Shown: one piece after another, positions 8,123 through 17,454 of the stretch | Position numbering within the stretch: position 1 is the first letter of the stretch | Layout: every line of letters starts with the position of its first letter | NCBI GenBank assembly: GCA_937989675.1 | Contig: CALKRK010000042.1 | Span: forward strand, 1 to 47,296 | Direction: 5' to 3' | DNA from: an uncultured Arenicella sp. | GTDB taxonomy: Bacteria; Pseudomonadota; Gammaproteobacteria; Arenicellales; Arenicellaceae | Length of the DNA stretch: 47,296 bases | Notes under the pieces: model-generated | Told to the model about the DNA's origin: nothing | The model's input: only the letters and a program-made list of their open reading frames with translations | The model's database searches: none | Position numbers and translations under genes: made by a program

Positions 8123-9559
8123 TCACTCGCTTTGTGGCTCCTGCTCTGAGACGGTACGAAACTCAACATCCAGTTCCGCCATCAAATAAACGAGAGCCGC
8201 GTACGCCGCCACATTTTGGGCTAACTCATCCGGGACAATTTTATCCAGCGTATCGTCTGGTGTGTGATGCAGATCAAAATAGTCCATTCCATTTTGATTT
8301 AAGCGCACGGTGGGCACACCAGCCTCGACCAGTGGAATGATGTCTGGGCCACCGTTTGCGACTTCACTTCCGCCGCGTGCGATGCCCAATGGAGCAATGA
8401 GCCTACCAATTGCGTCAATCACCGGGTTAGCCGCTTTATCAACATTTGAAACCAACTGCCAGATGGTGCTTGCGCCAAAATCAGATTCAGTTGCAACAAC
8501 ATGATTCGCTAATTCACTTTCATGCTGTTTTGCGTAGGCTCTTGCGCCAAGCAAACCAACTTCCTCGGCACCAAACATCACAACTCGAATAGTTCTCCTG
8601 GGCCGCTTTGGTAAGCGCGCAATCAGCTCTGCAGCGGCAGTGGTAATCGCCACGCCCGCACCATCATCGACGGCTCCGGTACCCAAATCCCAACTGTCGA
8701 GATGACCGCCTATCAATACGATTTCATCGGGTTTCTCGCGCCCAATAATGTCCAGTATGACATTACCGCTACTCACGTCACCTTTCCAGGCCGCTTCCGA
8801 ATGCAAATTCAACGTCATGCTCTTACCTAGCCCGTGCAGCCGCCTTAGCTGGTCAGCATCCGGGTTAGAAATCGCGATCACAGGAATGGCAGGCCATGTC
8901 CCTTCTTTCGAACTCATCATGCCCGTATGCGGAAATCGATGGAAATCGGAACCCACCGAGCGCACAACCAGCGCTGCCGCTCCGCCACGTTCAGCATGTT
9001 GCCAGCCCACGCGCCGCCGCTGATTAGCTTGACTATAGCCACCACCAGTTTGACTTTTCACCATAGCGTCGCCATCGATGAACGCTATTTTATTTTTTAA
9101 CTCACCGTCTTTAACCGCTTTTATTTTCTCTATCGAGCGAAAATAAACAACATCTGCGTCAATCGTGTCGCTTGACGCGCCAGAGCCACCCAAGGCAGTC
9201 CCGTATAGTGGCTGGTTATAAGGCGATGTCAGCGTAACCTGCATAGCACCACGTTCCCAGTACGGCATGGTAAATTCTTCAACCGAGACTTTGTCAAAGC
9301 TTAGCTTCTTGCCCAGCTTCACGCCCCATTCTCGTGCGCGTTTTTCGGCCTCGGAACCCGCCAACCGAGCACCGACCTCGGTGGTCAATGATTCAACGAT
9401 TTCATAAGCCAAGTCACTGTTAAGCGCTTCTTCCATTAGCCCTTGCGCAACTTCGGCTTGCTTTGCATCTAACTCATAATCAGATGCCGTTGCGGCAGTT
9501 TGCGCGTAAGCGCTACCAACACCAAGCAACGCGAAAATTGGTACTAAAAATAACTTCAT
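8123..9559 (-). CDS. Secreted M28-family zinc aminopeptidase/carboxypeptidase Q-like peptidase
   Basis: 478 residues from the ATG at 9559, which has a GGAG box seven bases upstream and is followed directly by a signal peptide (MKLFLVPIFALLGVGSAYAQ). The frame is open further upstream to 9676, but that extension has no ribosome binding site. A protease-associated-type insert precedes the catalytic part. Zinc ligands are visible in GGHLDSWD, GAVDDGAG, FGAEEVGLLG, TESDFG and FDLHHTPDDTLD, the complete M28 set. It acts in the periplasm or outside the cell on peptides. It is divergent from the next hydrolase gene across 218 bases. Confidence 0.9.
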   Translation of the reverse strand: MKLFLVPIFALLGVGSAYAQTAATASDYELDAKQAEVAQGLMEEALNSDLAYEIVESLTTEVGARLAGSEAEKRAREWGVKLGKKLSFDKVSVEEFTMPYWERGAMQVTLTSPYNQPLYGTALGGSGASSDTIDADVVYFRSIEKIKAVKDGELKNKIAFIDGDAMVKSQTGGGYSQANQRRRVGWQHAERGGAAALVVRSVGSDFHRFPHTGMMSSKEGTWPAIPVIAISNPDADQLRRLHGLGKSMTLNLHSEAAWKGDVSSGNVILDIIGREKPDEIVLIGGHLDSWDLGTGAVDDGAGVAITTAAAELIARLPKRPRRTIRVVMFGAEEVGLLGARAYAKQHESELANHVVATESDFGASTIWQLVSNVDKAANPVIDAIGRLIAPLGIARGGSEVANGGPDIIPLVEAGVPTVRLNQNGMDYFDLHHTPDDTLDKIVPDELAQNVAAYAALVYLMAELDVEFRTVSEQEPQSE

Positions 9560-9777
9560 ACGATTCTCCAAAAATGGGCAACATCTATCAAAATACGAAG
9601 TGTTTTTGATCTGCACGTGTCGAGCCCTTACCGAACGATAGTAAACTATTTTTCTCTCGCCGATAAGACATGTCATGGGGCTTTTTATGCTGAAATACCA
9701 AGGCGTTAATCACGCATATAAATGCGGTCATCAAGAACTGCTATGATTGCGAATATCAGTTGAAAATAGAGGCATCA

Positions 9778-10839
9778 ATGATCAAAAAAATTGCGAGCGT
9801 TCTCCTTAGCTTACTCGTGCTCATATGGCTAGTTTCCGTCTTGTCATTGCGCTTCGAATCGCATGAATATACCGAGTTAACTGAGCAACAAAAGTCCGCA
9901 GCGGCGACATATCTTGAAGGCAAGATCACAAACATCCCCGAAAACTGGCAGTGGTTCACCGTCGAACCAGAGCCTGGAGTCACATTAAGAGGCGGCCAAA
10001 TAGACGCCGAAAATGCCAAGGGCACAATCATTGTAATCCCGGGTTTTACCGGTTCGATTGAAATGATCATGCACGAAATCACCTATTTGAACAGTGCAGG
10101 TTACCGAGTTGCAGCGCTTGAGTATCGTGGCCAAGGAAAATCGTATCGGCCCCTGCGAAATCCTGAAAAGGGGTACGTGAAAGACTACTCAGTATTGGCC
10201 TCCGAAGTTGCGCAATTTGCACAACAATCACGAATTGAGGGTAAACCACTATTCTTTTTCTCAATCTCGAAGGGTGCACATATCACCATGCGCATGGCCG
10301 CCGAACATAAGCTCGATGTCTCCGCCTATTCGCTTATTGTGCCGATGATTCAGATCAATACTGGCGAATCAGATTACAACACAACTGGGCGATTGGCTCG
10401 CCTCTTTAATTTGGTCGGCCTTGGCAGCATGTACGTGCCGGGACAGTCTCAATACCCAGCCAATGAATCAACATTTGGCGAGGCAACCGACTGCAATGCC
10501 AACCCCGAGACAGCGCAAACTCAAAGTGCTCTGTTCGCACTGCAGCCCGAGCTGCGTACACGCGGAGTCACGATGGGCTGGGTAGACGCAACAATTTCCT
10601 CCACCAAAAAGCTACTTGATCAAGAATACACACGCGGTATTACGGCACCAGTAAATATAGCCACAGCGGGCATCGATACCCTGGTAAGCACCGAAGCGAC
10701 CAACACCTTTTGCAGCTTGCTGAAAGATTGCAGCGTCGTTCACTATGAAACCTCTCGGCACTGCATTACCCGAGAAAATTTCGATGTCTATAATGACATC
10801 ATCCGGCAATCCATCGAGCATTTTGACAACAATCTATAA
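9778..10839 (+). CDS. Alpha/beta hydrolase, lysophospholipase-like, membrane anchored
   Basis: 353 residues from the ATG at 9778, chosen because GAGG lies six bases before it; the in-frame TTG at 9760 has no such site. An N-terminal hydrophobic segment (residues about 5-22) suggests a signal anchor. The fold is a hydrolase of the monoacylglycerol lipase/lysophospholipase type: oxyanion IPGFTGS, then AALEYRGQGKS, and the nucleophile elbow S-I-S164-K-G, where the first glycine of GxSxG is serine. A late aspartate (ATAGIDTLV) and histidine (SRHCITRENF) complete the triad. Substrate is probably a lipid or ester. It has no operon partners. Confidence 0.82.
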   Translation: MIKKIASVLLSLLVLIWLVSVLSLRFESHEYTELTEQQKSAAATYLEGKITNIPENWQWFTVEPEPGVTLRGGQIDAENAKGTIIVIPGFTGSIEMIMHEITYLNSAGYRVAALEYRGQGKSYRPLRNPEKGYVKDYSVLASEVAQFAQQSRIEGKPLFFFSISKGAHITMRMAAEHKLDVSAYSLIVPMIQINTGESDYNTTGRLARLFNLVGLGSMYVPGQSQYPANESTFGEATDCNANPETAQTQSALFALQPELRTRGVTMGWVDATISSTKKLLDQEYTRGITAPVNIATAGIDTLVSTEATNTFCSLLKDCSVVHYETSRHCITRENFDVYNDIIRQSIEHFDNNL

Positions 10840-10869
10840 ACCTATCTAAGGCCATGACCTATCCCGTGT

Positions 10870-12057
10870 TTAAGCTTTCGAATTGTCGCCCCTCATCCCA
10901 ACGAACACATGTAAAAAGCTGATACGACGAAGCAATTGATAAAGCACGTACAAAATACACATTGTTATGCTGGTAATTAGAAAGAATTTCATCGCAATGG
11001 ATAGATTCATCGGTAATACAACGCTCTCTAGTGCAACCAGCACCGGCAAATGCAAACAAAAGGTAGGGTACACCGCTCGATTTAAAGCGCTCAGCACCAC
11101 GCTAGGGCGATTTAGATATCTAGCCGAGTAGCCTACACACACCAATATCCATAACCACGCGTTAGAAATTCTCAAAACACAAAACCACAGATACGCAAGC
11201 GCATCGACTTGCTCACCAGCAAAGGGAAGCAGTTTCATTTTACTCGGCTGCCAGAATTGCCAAAATAGTAAAGACGAAACAAGCACGGCTGCGCACAAAG
11301 AAATCGTTCTCAACTTTTCGGCGTCACTTAACAAGCCTCGCTCAAAGGCAAACACAAAGCCCGCAACGAAAACCATAAACCAGTGACTGAAACTCGCCCA
11401 ATCATGGATTAAATCACGAAACCCAGGAAATATTGGCCTCAGGGGAATTTCAACTAGTAGCAACGGCAAAATAAATAGATAGATGCCGAAACCGTTTAGT
11501 CGATAGCGTGTCAATGTTTCGTTAATCCATTGGCGCCCGTTGGCTTCTCGTATTCGGCGAAAGATCGGCCAAGCAAGTAGACAAAAAAGATACAGATAGG
11601 CAAGGAACCAAAAATGGTGCCAACTTAAATGACCACGCGGGTATACACCTTCGGTAAAGTACTCGAGATAGAAGTGCCAGTAGTCCAGCTCTAGCGCACC
11701 AATATAGGTTTTTTCCAAATACACCATAATAGGTACCAACACCACAACACCAAAAATCAGTGGCACAAGAAGACGGCGACTGCGTTCTTTGATAAACGCA
11801 TTGCGACCTTTAGAGCGAGTCGCGAAATACACGCCACAACCAGACACAAAGAACAGCAATGCCAGTCTAAACTGATGAGAAAACGCAACGGCTATGGTTA
11901 AACCTACGCTAGGTTCAGCGTTTAGGGTCATCGGTATTCCTTGTGGTAAAAACGCTACGGCTGCATGGAAATAAATCAGCACACCAAATGCGATGACCCG
12001 CAACCAATCTAAATCATAACGACGACAAACACCCGTCTTGGAACTTTCGTTTCTCAT
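10870..12057 (-). CDS. Membrane acyltransferase, acyltransferase-3 family
   Basis: 395 residues with about ten membrane segments. The N terminus RYDLDWLRVIAFGVLIYFHA holds the family's R-x10-H type signature (conserved arginine in DWLR and histidine in the first helix). The family transfers acyl groups to sugars or glycans (O-antigen acetylases, OpgC succinyltransferase). Closest in feel is the OpgC/OafA-like group, but the acceptor cannot be inferred. Conserved WHFWFL near residue 155 is typical. It ends 31 bases from the converging hydrolase gene and starts 104 bases downstream of the AraC-type regulator's stop codon on the same strand, so the two could be co-transcribed. Confidence 0.85.
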   Translation of the reverse strand: MRNESSKTGVCRRYDLDWLRVIAFGVLIYFHAAVAFLPQGIPMTLNAEPSVGLTIAVAFSHQFRLALLFFVSGCGVYFATRSKGRNAFIKERSRRLLVPLIFGVVVLVPIMVYLEKTYIGALELDYWHFYLEYFTEGVYPRGHLSWHHFWFLAYLYLFCLLAWPIFRRIREANGRQWINETLTRYRLNGFGIYLFILPLLLVEIPLRPIFPGFRDLIHDWASFSHWFMVFVAGFVFAFERGLLSDAEKLRTISLCAAVLVSSLLFWQFWQPSKMKLLPFAGEQVDALAYLWFCVLRISNAWLWILVCVGYSARYLNRPSVVLSALNRAVYPTFCLHLPVLVALESVVLPMNLSIAMKFFLITSITMCILYVLYQLLRRISFLHVFVGMRGDNSKA

Positions 12058-12161
12058 TGGAGCCTCAGAGAGTTAAAACGATCTCTCTATTTCACCCCCA
12101 GACCGAGAATACATCTCCCGAGATTTAGGAATTCGCTATCGAATAGTTAACCAAGTAATAA

Positions 12162-13175
12162 TTAAGTGCTGATTTGCGACTGCGCTCGGTATTGAGTTGG
12201 AGAAACGCCGAAGTGCGTGAGAAACGCAGTGTTGAATGAAGAGATAGAGCGAAAGCCCACATCGAGCGCTATCGTTAGAACCGGTGTTTTCATATTCTCT
12301 AACAAGCGAACACCAGCCTCTTCGATACGGTATCGATTGATAAATTGATTGAAGTTGCGATAACCAAGTTGTTGATTGATGCGTTTTCGCAGTTGATATT
12401 CAGCCACGTTTAGAGTGTCAGCCAAACTCGCGACTCGCACGTCATGATCGGCATACAGCCGCTCCGAGCGCATACGCGACAACAAGGTTTTGATTACCTC
12501 ATCATCGCCTTCATCTCGCGCGATAACGGGTGGCGACACTAATCGCGTAGCTGGGTTCTTGCGAACAAAGTAAAGGTTAAAAACAAATGCACACACCGCA
12601 ATAATACTCATGCCCACGATCTCAACAGTCTGTGGCACCAAAAAGCCAGTGAACAGCTCTACCAAAATTATACTGAGCACGATCATCGCGACGATCACTA
12701 CAAACAAACTGCGAAACTTGAATCGCAGCTCAACCAAGTCCGCCTCGCGCCCGCGCCAAACGACGATCAAGGAAGTCACCACTAATACAACTTTCAAGTA
12801 CTGACTTATTAGCTTCAAATAGGGAGCCTCAATCACACCAACAAAGGCCAAGTGCGCCGAAAGTGATAAGATCAGAGATACAACCACAACCACGATTAGC
12901 CATAATGGGATTGGTTCATGCTCCTCAAACAGTACCCATACAAACAACAATAATAGGCTTGGCACTATTGAGGCGGGGTACCAAAAAATCGAGGCACAAC
13001 AATCACCAATATAGCCTGTATAGAGTGGGGCGAACAGATACCCAACCACGCCAGCCATTAGTACGGCACCGAGAAGCCTAATTCTCATCGGATTGGAAGA
13101 CATGAGAAGCATGCAGATAAACAGCAGAACCTGAGATGCCGCCATCAAGCGCAGTACAATATTCGCAATTTCCAT
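12162..13175 (-). CDS. AraC-family regulator with an N-terminal multi-pass membrane domain
   Basis: 337 residues. Residues 1-215 form about seven hydrophobic segments, a predicted membrane sensor. Residues about 235-335 are an AraC DNA-binding domain: SLADTLNVAEYQLRKRINQQLGYRNFNQF followed by the second helix-turn-helix TPVLTIALDVGFRSISSFNTAF and the closing GVSPTQYR (split here by normal spacing). This membrane-AraC layout is common in marine gammaproteobacteria and signals are mostly unknown. Likely control is of the downstream acyltransferase or of itself; no operator is proven. Confidence 0.88.
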   Translation of the reverse strand: MEIANIVLRLMAASQVLLFICMLLMSSNPMRIRLLGAVLMAGVVGYLFAPLYTGYIGDCCASIFWYPASIVPSLLLLFVWVLFEEHEPIPLWLIVVVVVSLILSLSAHLAFVGVIEAPYLKLISQYLKVVLVVTSLIVVWRGREADLVELRFKFRSLFVVIVAMIVLSIILVELFTGFLVPQTVEIVGMSIIAVCAFVFNLYFVRKNPATRLVSPPVIARDEGDDEVIKTLLSRMRSERLYADHDVRVASLADTLNVAEYQLRKRINQQLGYRNFNQFINRYRIEEAGVRLLENMKTPVLTIALDVGFRSISSFNTAFLTHFGVSPTQYRAQSQIST

Positions 13176-13218
13176 GGCCTAAGTGTGCCATGCAAAGCGG
13201 TTAAGCAAAGGAATTTAT

Positions 13219-13252
13219 CTATCGATTTTTATCGATTACAAAAATTCGATAG
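13219..13252. repeat. AT-rich dyad between AraC regulator and OmpA-like gene
   Basis: CTATCGA (13219-13225) is repeated inverted as TCGATAG (13246-13252), with T- and A-runs inside and a further ATCGATT copy between. It could end transcription of the OmpA-like genes or serve as a binding site for the AraC-type regulator that starts at 13175. Confidence 0.35.
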
Positions 13253-13278
13253 CGCATTTACGCCCTTTGATAGCTTAA

Positions 13279-13869
13279 CTATGAACTTCCTTTATTCACA
13301 AAAAAGACATTATTTTGGGTATCGAGCTTAGGCGCAAGAGAGCTTGTCGCTCTCGCCGTTGACTTATCGCCCACCACCAAAATCAACTTATTCTTTAGCC
13401 GCTTATTCGCTTTCAGGTGCGCTGCAATCGCATAGGCGCGATCCAATGCGAGGCGTTCTGGGCTACGGTCCTTGGTGCGAATATTTGTACTCACATTAAT
13501 TTCAAAGGTCGGATTATTTGGTATCAGCTCAATCGCTGAGGCAATAAGGTTTAATTCTTCACTGCCCTCGGCCGACATCACCGACGAATCGGGCGCAAAA
13601 TCAATATGAAATCCCACCGGCTTTTCAGATTTGCGTTCCAACGCAGATTTGGTCGCCATACGCTCTTTGGAGTAACGCAGCTCTGTATCACCTGAGTTTG
13701 TATTTTTGCCGTGCTTGCCTACCGACACACCATCAACCACGATAACATAATCCTGATTGCTAACGGCTTGGTCACCAGTAGGTGGGCCAGACAATACAGC
13801 AGCCGGATGCCATAAAAAGCCTAAAGTCACGAAGCTAATTACGATGCCTCGCTGTGCAAAATCGAACAT
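13279..13869 (-). CDS. OmpA-like periplasmic protein, copy 1
   Basis: 196 residues with a probable signal peptide (hydrophobic residues 8-27, ending ...AAVLSG). The C-terminal half, about residues 90-190, matches the OmpA peptidoglycan-binding domain in shape: FHIDFAPDSSVMSAEGSEELNLIASAIEL, then a strand, then ERLALDRAYAIAAHLK, equivalent to the LSxxRAxxV helix. There is no beta-barrel or lipobox, so it would be soluble or peripheral. It shares its organisation and about half its C-terminal residues with the next gene, 99 bases upstream, which indicates tandem duplication. Confidence 0.7.
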   Translation of the reverse strand: MFDFAQRGIVISFVTLGFLWHPAAVLSGPPTGDQAVSNQDYVIVVDGVSVGKHGKNTNSGDTELRYSKERMATKSALERKSEKPVGFHIDFAPDSSVMSAEGSEELNLIASAIELIPNNPTFEINVSTNIRTKDRSPERLALDRAYAIAAHLKANKRLKNKLILVVGDKSTARATSSLAPKLDTQNNVFFVNKGSS

Positions 13870-13968
13870 AACACCACCCCTAGCTGTTCGTTACTAAAAA
13901 CAAAAACCTAATAAGCGAGCAATTTACACCTTCGTACTCACGGTGTCCAAGTAGCGCCGATTGCAATC

Positions 13969-14559
13969 CTAGCTGCCCTTGTTGACAAACAACACATTCT
14001 GATTGGTAGACGAGCTGGAACGCGCTGAATATCGGTTGTAGAGCCCAGGCCTAGTGCCACCAACCACAATTAACTCGTTCCTTAAACGGCGGTTAAGCTG
14101 CAAGTGCGCCACGATCGCACGTGCACGAGACATCGCAAGTTGTTCTGAGCGACGATCCTGACTATCTGTGTCTACGTGAATCTCGAAAGCGGGCCACCCG
14201 GGGATCAGTTCCATAGCAGAAGCGATTAAATTCAATTTAGCCTTGCCCTGCGCAGTCATTACCGACGACCCAGGTGCAAACTTAATATGAAATCCAACGG
14301 ATGGGTTTGTGGTATTTTCCAATGCACCCTTAATCGAGAGTCTGGTTTTTGGCGCTGAGCTAAGACCTTGCTTTACGGACACACTTTGATCAGAAGAAGG
14401 CTGCCGTTTGCCATACACAATCATGTCTTCAAGCACAATCACATCACTTTGCGAAAAGTCTGAAGAAAAATCGAGTTCACTTGAATGTGCAAATACAGGC
14501 AGGAACAAAGTCAGAAGCAGACCAAGCCCCGAGAGTGAGTCACGGTAGGGCATGTACAA
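13969..14559 (-). CDS. OmpA-like periplasmic protein, copy 2
   Basis: 196 residues (or 194 from the third codon, also ATG). Signal peptide is near residues 10-26 (LGLLLTLFLPVFAHS). Like its neighbour it has a middle segment SVGFHIKFAPGSSVMTAQGK followed by LNLIASAMELIPG and RSEQLAMSRARAIVAHLQ, the OmpA-domain helix. Both copies also share a ..VIVLEDMIVYGK/VIVVDGVSVGK segment after the signal peptide, so the whole gene was duplicated. A role in peptidoglycan anchoring is an inference from the fold only. Confidence 0.7.
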   Translation of the reverse strand: MYMPYRDSLSGLGLLLTLFLPVFAHSSELDFSSDFSQSDVIVLEDMIVYGKRQPSSDQSVSVKQGLSSAPKTRLSIKGALENTTNPSVGFHIKFAPGSSVMTAQGKAKLNLIASAMELIPGWPAFEIHVDTDSQDRRSEQLAMSRARAIVAHLQLNRRLRNELIVVGGTRPGLYNRYSARSSSSTNQNVLFVNKGS

Positions 14560-14717
14560 AATAATACGAATTTTTAGGCCTTACCTCACACAAGGTATGA
14601 CCGGGTTGGGAGTCGTATAAAATTTACACTAGTTTAGTAAAAGAAGCCAACCCGGAAACTGTACAATTTATCCATTTTCACAATTATCGTGCTCATTGCC
14701 TGTATCTGACGGGCTTT

Positions 14718-15065
14718 TTAAAGTGGGTACGGCTCATCTGCAAGAATCTTCGCGAAGCCGTTGATCACCCGATACAAGGCCCACAACCAGGCTAAGCCTA
14801 AAATAGCGTAACCAATCAAAATGAATACGGTTATGAAACCGAGCACTGTCCAAAAAAGGCTCCACCAAAACACTCTAGTCGCGTTGACGTAATGACTGTG
14901 ATATACGGTCCCTAGCGCACTGCTTTTCTTGATCATCGCCCAGACGGCGCCGATAAGAAGCGGAATAGCCGTGAATAAGCCAATGGCCAATAGAATATAG
15001 GAAATAAGGGCGTGATTCTTGACCTCGCCTTGGTGCGGAATCGAATTGCTGACTACTACGCTCAT
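14718..15065 (-). CDS. DUF4870-type small membrane protein
   Basis: 115 residues with three hydrophobic segments at about 20-46, 66-86 and 88-105. The HALISYILLAIGLFTAIPLLIG start, the YHSHYVNATRVFWWS segment and the C-terminal GLAWLWALYRVINGFAKIL are typical of this family of uncharacterised inner-membrane proteins. It has a good ribosome binding site (AAGGAGG five to six bases before the ATG). No partner genes. Confidence 0.78.
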   Translation of the reverse strand: MSVVVSNSIPHQGEVKNHALISYILLAIGLFTAIPLLIGAVWAMIKKSSALGTVYHSHYVNATRVFWWSLFWTVLGFITVFILIGYAILGLAWLWALYRVINGFAKILADEPYPL

Positions 15066-15170
15066 AAACCCTCCTTGCGCGGTTGAAATTGTCGTCTTAC
15101 GTTGATCTCAATATATTGATAAGGCTTCATGCCAAGATTTCAATACTCTAAGCTAACGTTAAAAATCATA

Positions 15171-15689
15171 TTACTTGGCATTCGTATCCACCAGCCGCGA
15201 CAAAGCTTCACCTTTAACAAAATCGACAGCCTTGGCCAACTCACTCAATCCACTTTCAGCACCGCCATTAGCGACCTCATCAAAAGTCACTATTGAACCA
15301 TCGACGTGTGCCTCAATTGTAATGGTCCAAACCGTATTAACCGCAAGCGCCTGGAGAGGCCCAAAGGGCGCATCTAAGCGCAAAAGCTCATTGGTTTTGA
15401 CATTAAGAACAGTGCCGTGCACCACCGAATTGCCATCCCAGCTTTCTCGCCAAATTCCACCGGCTTGGGCATCCAATATTAGGTTTTTCGAATCACCAGA
15501 ATAGGTATGATCCGGATCCCACCATTCGCTTGGCTCAATTAGGCGAAGCCAGAGTTTTTCTGGCGGCAGTACTGAGGTAGCTTCATGCTGCAACACATAA
15601 TGGCTCTCGGATGACGAAATGATTTTTGCCTGCGCAATGCCGCACAACGCGGCGCAAATCGTGACTAACAAAACACTAACAACTTTCAT
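15171..15689 (-). CDS. SRPBCC-fold (AHSA1/polyketide cyclase-like) protein with signal peptide
   Basis: 172 residues with a signal peptide ending near ...CGIAQAK (residue 21). The rest is a START/SRPBCC ligand-binding fold: PPEKLWLRLIEPSEWWDPDHTYSGD, GGIWRESWDG, LLRLDAPFGPLQ, a beta strand WTITIEA and a C-terminal helix LSELAKAVDFVKGEAL. Periplasmic location is unusual for this fold but seen in proteobacteria. Function (lipid or small hydrophobic ligand handling) is not known. It is downstream of yghU but separated by a strong terminator. Confidence 0.8.
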   Translation of the reverse strand: MKVVSVLLVTICAALCGIAQAKIISSSESHYVLQHEATSVLPPEKLWLRLIEPSEWWDPDHTYSGDSKNLILDAQAGGIWRESWDGNSVVHGTVLNVKTNELLRLDAPFGPLQALAVNTVWTITIEAHVDGSIVTFDEVANGGAESGLSELAKAVDFVKGEALSRLVDTNAK

Positions 15690-15747
15690 TAGCGGCTCTC
15701 CAGTTTGACCAAGTAAAGACTAACTATAGCATCGAGGTGCCCGACAT

Positions 15748-15785
15748 AAAAAAGGGCTGCATAGCGTCGCTCGGTGCAGCCCTTT
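15748..15785 (-). terminator. Factor-independent terminator of yghU
   Basis: Read on the minus strand, an 11-bp perfect stem AAAGGGCTGCA/TGCAGCCCTTT (arms 15775-15785 and 15751-15761) with a 13-base loop is followed by a run of six T. It lies 30 bases after the yghU stop. Confidence 0.88.
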
Positions 15786-15815
15786 GAATAACAATCCAAA
15801 TATTGAAAATCTTCG

Positions 15816-16700
15816 CTAATCCGGCTCGTCTTCAGTTTGAAGTTTATCTTGAGTCATTGTGTCGAAGTCACTGGCGTCGTGCCGTTCGTGCAATTGAGAA
15901 CTCAGTTCACCCCAAGTTCGATTTACCATACGGCCACGTTGCACGGCTGGTCTCGCACCAATTTCGTCGACCCATCGATTCACATGCTTGTACGAGGCAA
16001 CGTCAAGAAATTCCGCGCTGTCATAAGCGGCATTCGACACTAGAGCGCCATACCATGGCCAGATAGCAATATCAGCAATTGAATACTCATCGCCAGCAAT
16101 GAATTGTTTGTTCGCTAGCTCTTTATCAAGCACATCCAGCTGTCGCTTAACTTCCATGGTAAAACGGTCGATCGCGTATTCGATTTTGGTTGGTGCGTAG
16201 GCATAAAAATGGCCGAATCCACCACCTACGTATGGTGCACTACCCATTTGCCAAAACAGCCAATTGAGTACCTCTGTGCGCTTAGCAGGGTCGCTTGGCA
16301 GCAAGGCGCCAAACTTTTCTGCGAGATACAAAAGAATAGCGCCTGATTCGAACACCCGCGTTGGCGTCTCAGTGCTGTGATCCAACAAGGCTGGAATTTT
16401 CGAATTAGGGTTGATACCCACGAAACCACTACTAAACTGCCCGCCTTCGGTGATGGATACTAGGTGCGCATCGTATTCAGCACCCTCAAAGCCTAAAGCA
16501 AGCAGTTCTTCCAGCATCACGGTCACCTTCACGCCATTGGGTGTCGCCATCGAGTAAAGTTGCAGAGGGTGCTTTCCTACCGACAGCGCTTTATCGTGGG
16601 TTGCCCCAGCAATAGGCCGATTAATCTTGGCAAACTGGCCACCATTCTCAGACTCCCACTTCCAAACTTTAGGCGGGATGTATTCGTTTTTATCGCTCAT
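15816..16700 (-). CDS. yghU: YghU-type glutathione-dependent disulfide-bond oxidoreductase
   Basis: 294 residues from the ATG at 16700 (GAGAGA box upstream); the longer frame to 16766 lacks a ribosome binding site. It aligns along its length with remembered E. coli YghU: KVWKWESENGG, FAKINRPIAG, GKHPLQLYSMATPNG, QFSSGFVGINPNSKIPALLD, FGHFYAYAPTKIEYAI and the closing LHERHDASDFDT. It belongs to the Nu-class GST-like enzymes that bind two glutathiones and reduce disulfides in the cytoplasm. Adjacent upstream on the same strand is another GST gene, 113 bases away. Confidence 0.95.
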   Translation of the reverse strand: MSDKNEYIPPKVWKWESENGGQFAKINRPIAGATHDKALSVGKHPLQLYSMATPNGVKVTVMLEELLALGFEGAEYDAHLVSITEGGQFSSGFVGINPNSKIPALLDHSTETPTRVFESGAILLYLAEKFGALLPSDPAKRTEVLNWLFWQMGSAPYVGGGFGHFYAYAPTKIEYAIDRFTMEVKRQLDVLDKELANKQFIAGDEYSIADIAIWPWYGALVSNAAYDSAEFLDVASYKHVNRWVDEIGARPAVQRGRMVNRTWGELSSQLHERHDASDFDTMTQDKLQTEDEPD

Positions 16701-16813
16701 AAGGTCTCTCTGCAATGAATTAGGTCTAGATGTGCTAATAGTATCTATTAAGACATTATCAAGCATACATATCTTTCATGTTAACGCGACCTGAGAGCAT
16801 ACGCAGTGAAGCC

Positions 16814-17437
16814 CTACACCGGTTTTGCGTATCGCAGCCAGCTAGGGCGCGCCTTAACCGCGTTAACCCATCGATTAGCATGCCGGAGATCGCTTGGAAC
16901 ATCTAGGTCAAGAAACCCCGATATCATCAGCGCCGTCATCCCGGTGATATCGGCAACGGTGAAAGTATCACCGGCAACAAAAGCCCTTCCATCCGACATT
17001 TCTTCGTTAAACCAAGCCCATCTCTCACTAGTCAGGCGCCGCTGAGATTCAGCGTATTCTGGTATCTGCTCAATTTTGTCTGCAAAGATAGGCATTGCAT
17101 GAAGGCCCACCTCGCTATATGGCCCCATGATTTGCTGTTCCATACGTCGATTCCACATTTCGATACGTGCGCTATTTAAGGCGTTCTCTCCCATCAATGG
17201 GACCTCCGGATGCAGTGATTCGAGGTAACGGCAAATAGCGATACTTTCACTTAGGTAACTGCCGTCATCGAGTTCTAACACTGGGATTTCACCTAAGGAG
17301 TTTCTTTTTAGATGATCTTCTTTGCGTGCTTCACCTTTCAACACATCGATTTGTTCAATTGGTAGATCAAGATTTTTTTCATGCATAAAAGCAAGAACAC
17401 GAAAAGCGTTGGGGGCAAAACCAGCATAAAGTTTCAT
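16814..17437 (-). CDS. Glutathione S-transferase
   Basis: 207 residues. The N-terminal thioredoxin-like half contains KLYAGFAPNAFRVLAFMHEK, the cis-proline motif GEIPVLELDDGSYLSES (glutathione gamma-glutamyl binding) and ICRYLESLHPE; the C-terminal helical half has the conserved AGDTFTVADITGMTAL. Catalytic residue is uncertain (S or Y in the first loop). It is transcribed away from an ArsR regulator 90 bases off, and the long dyad between them makes it a likely target of that repressor. Confidence 0.9.
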   Translation of the reverse strand: MKLYAGFAPNAFRVLAFMHEKNLDLPIEQIDVLKGEARKEDHLKRNSLGEIPVLELDDGSYLSESIAICRYLESLHPEVPLMGENALNSARIEMWNRRMEQQIMGPYSEVGLHAMPIFADKIEQIPEYAESQRRLTSERWAWFNEEMSDGRAFVAGDTFTVADITGMTALMISGFLDLDVPSDLRHANRWVNAVKARPSWLRYAKPV

Positions 17438-17454
17438 TGATAAGTCTCATTTAG

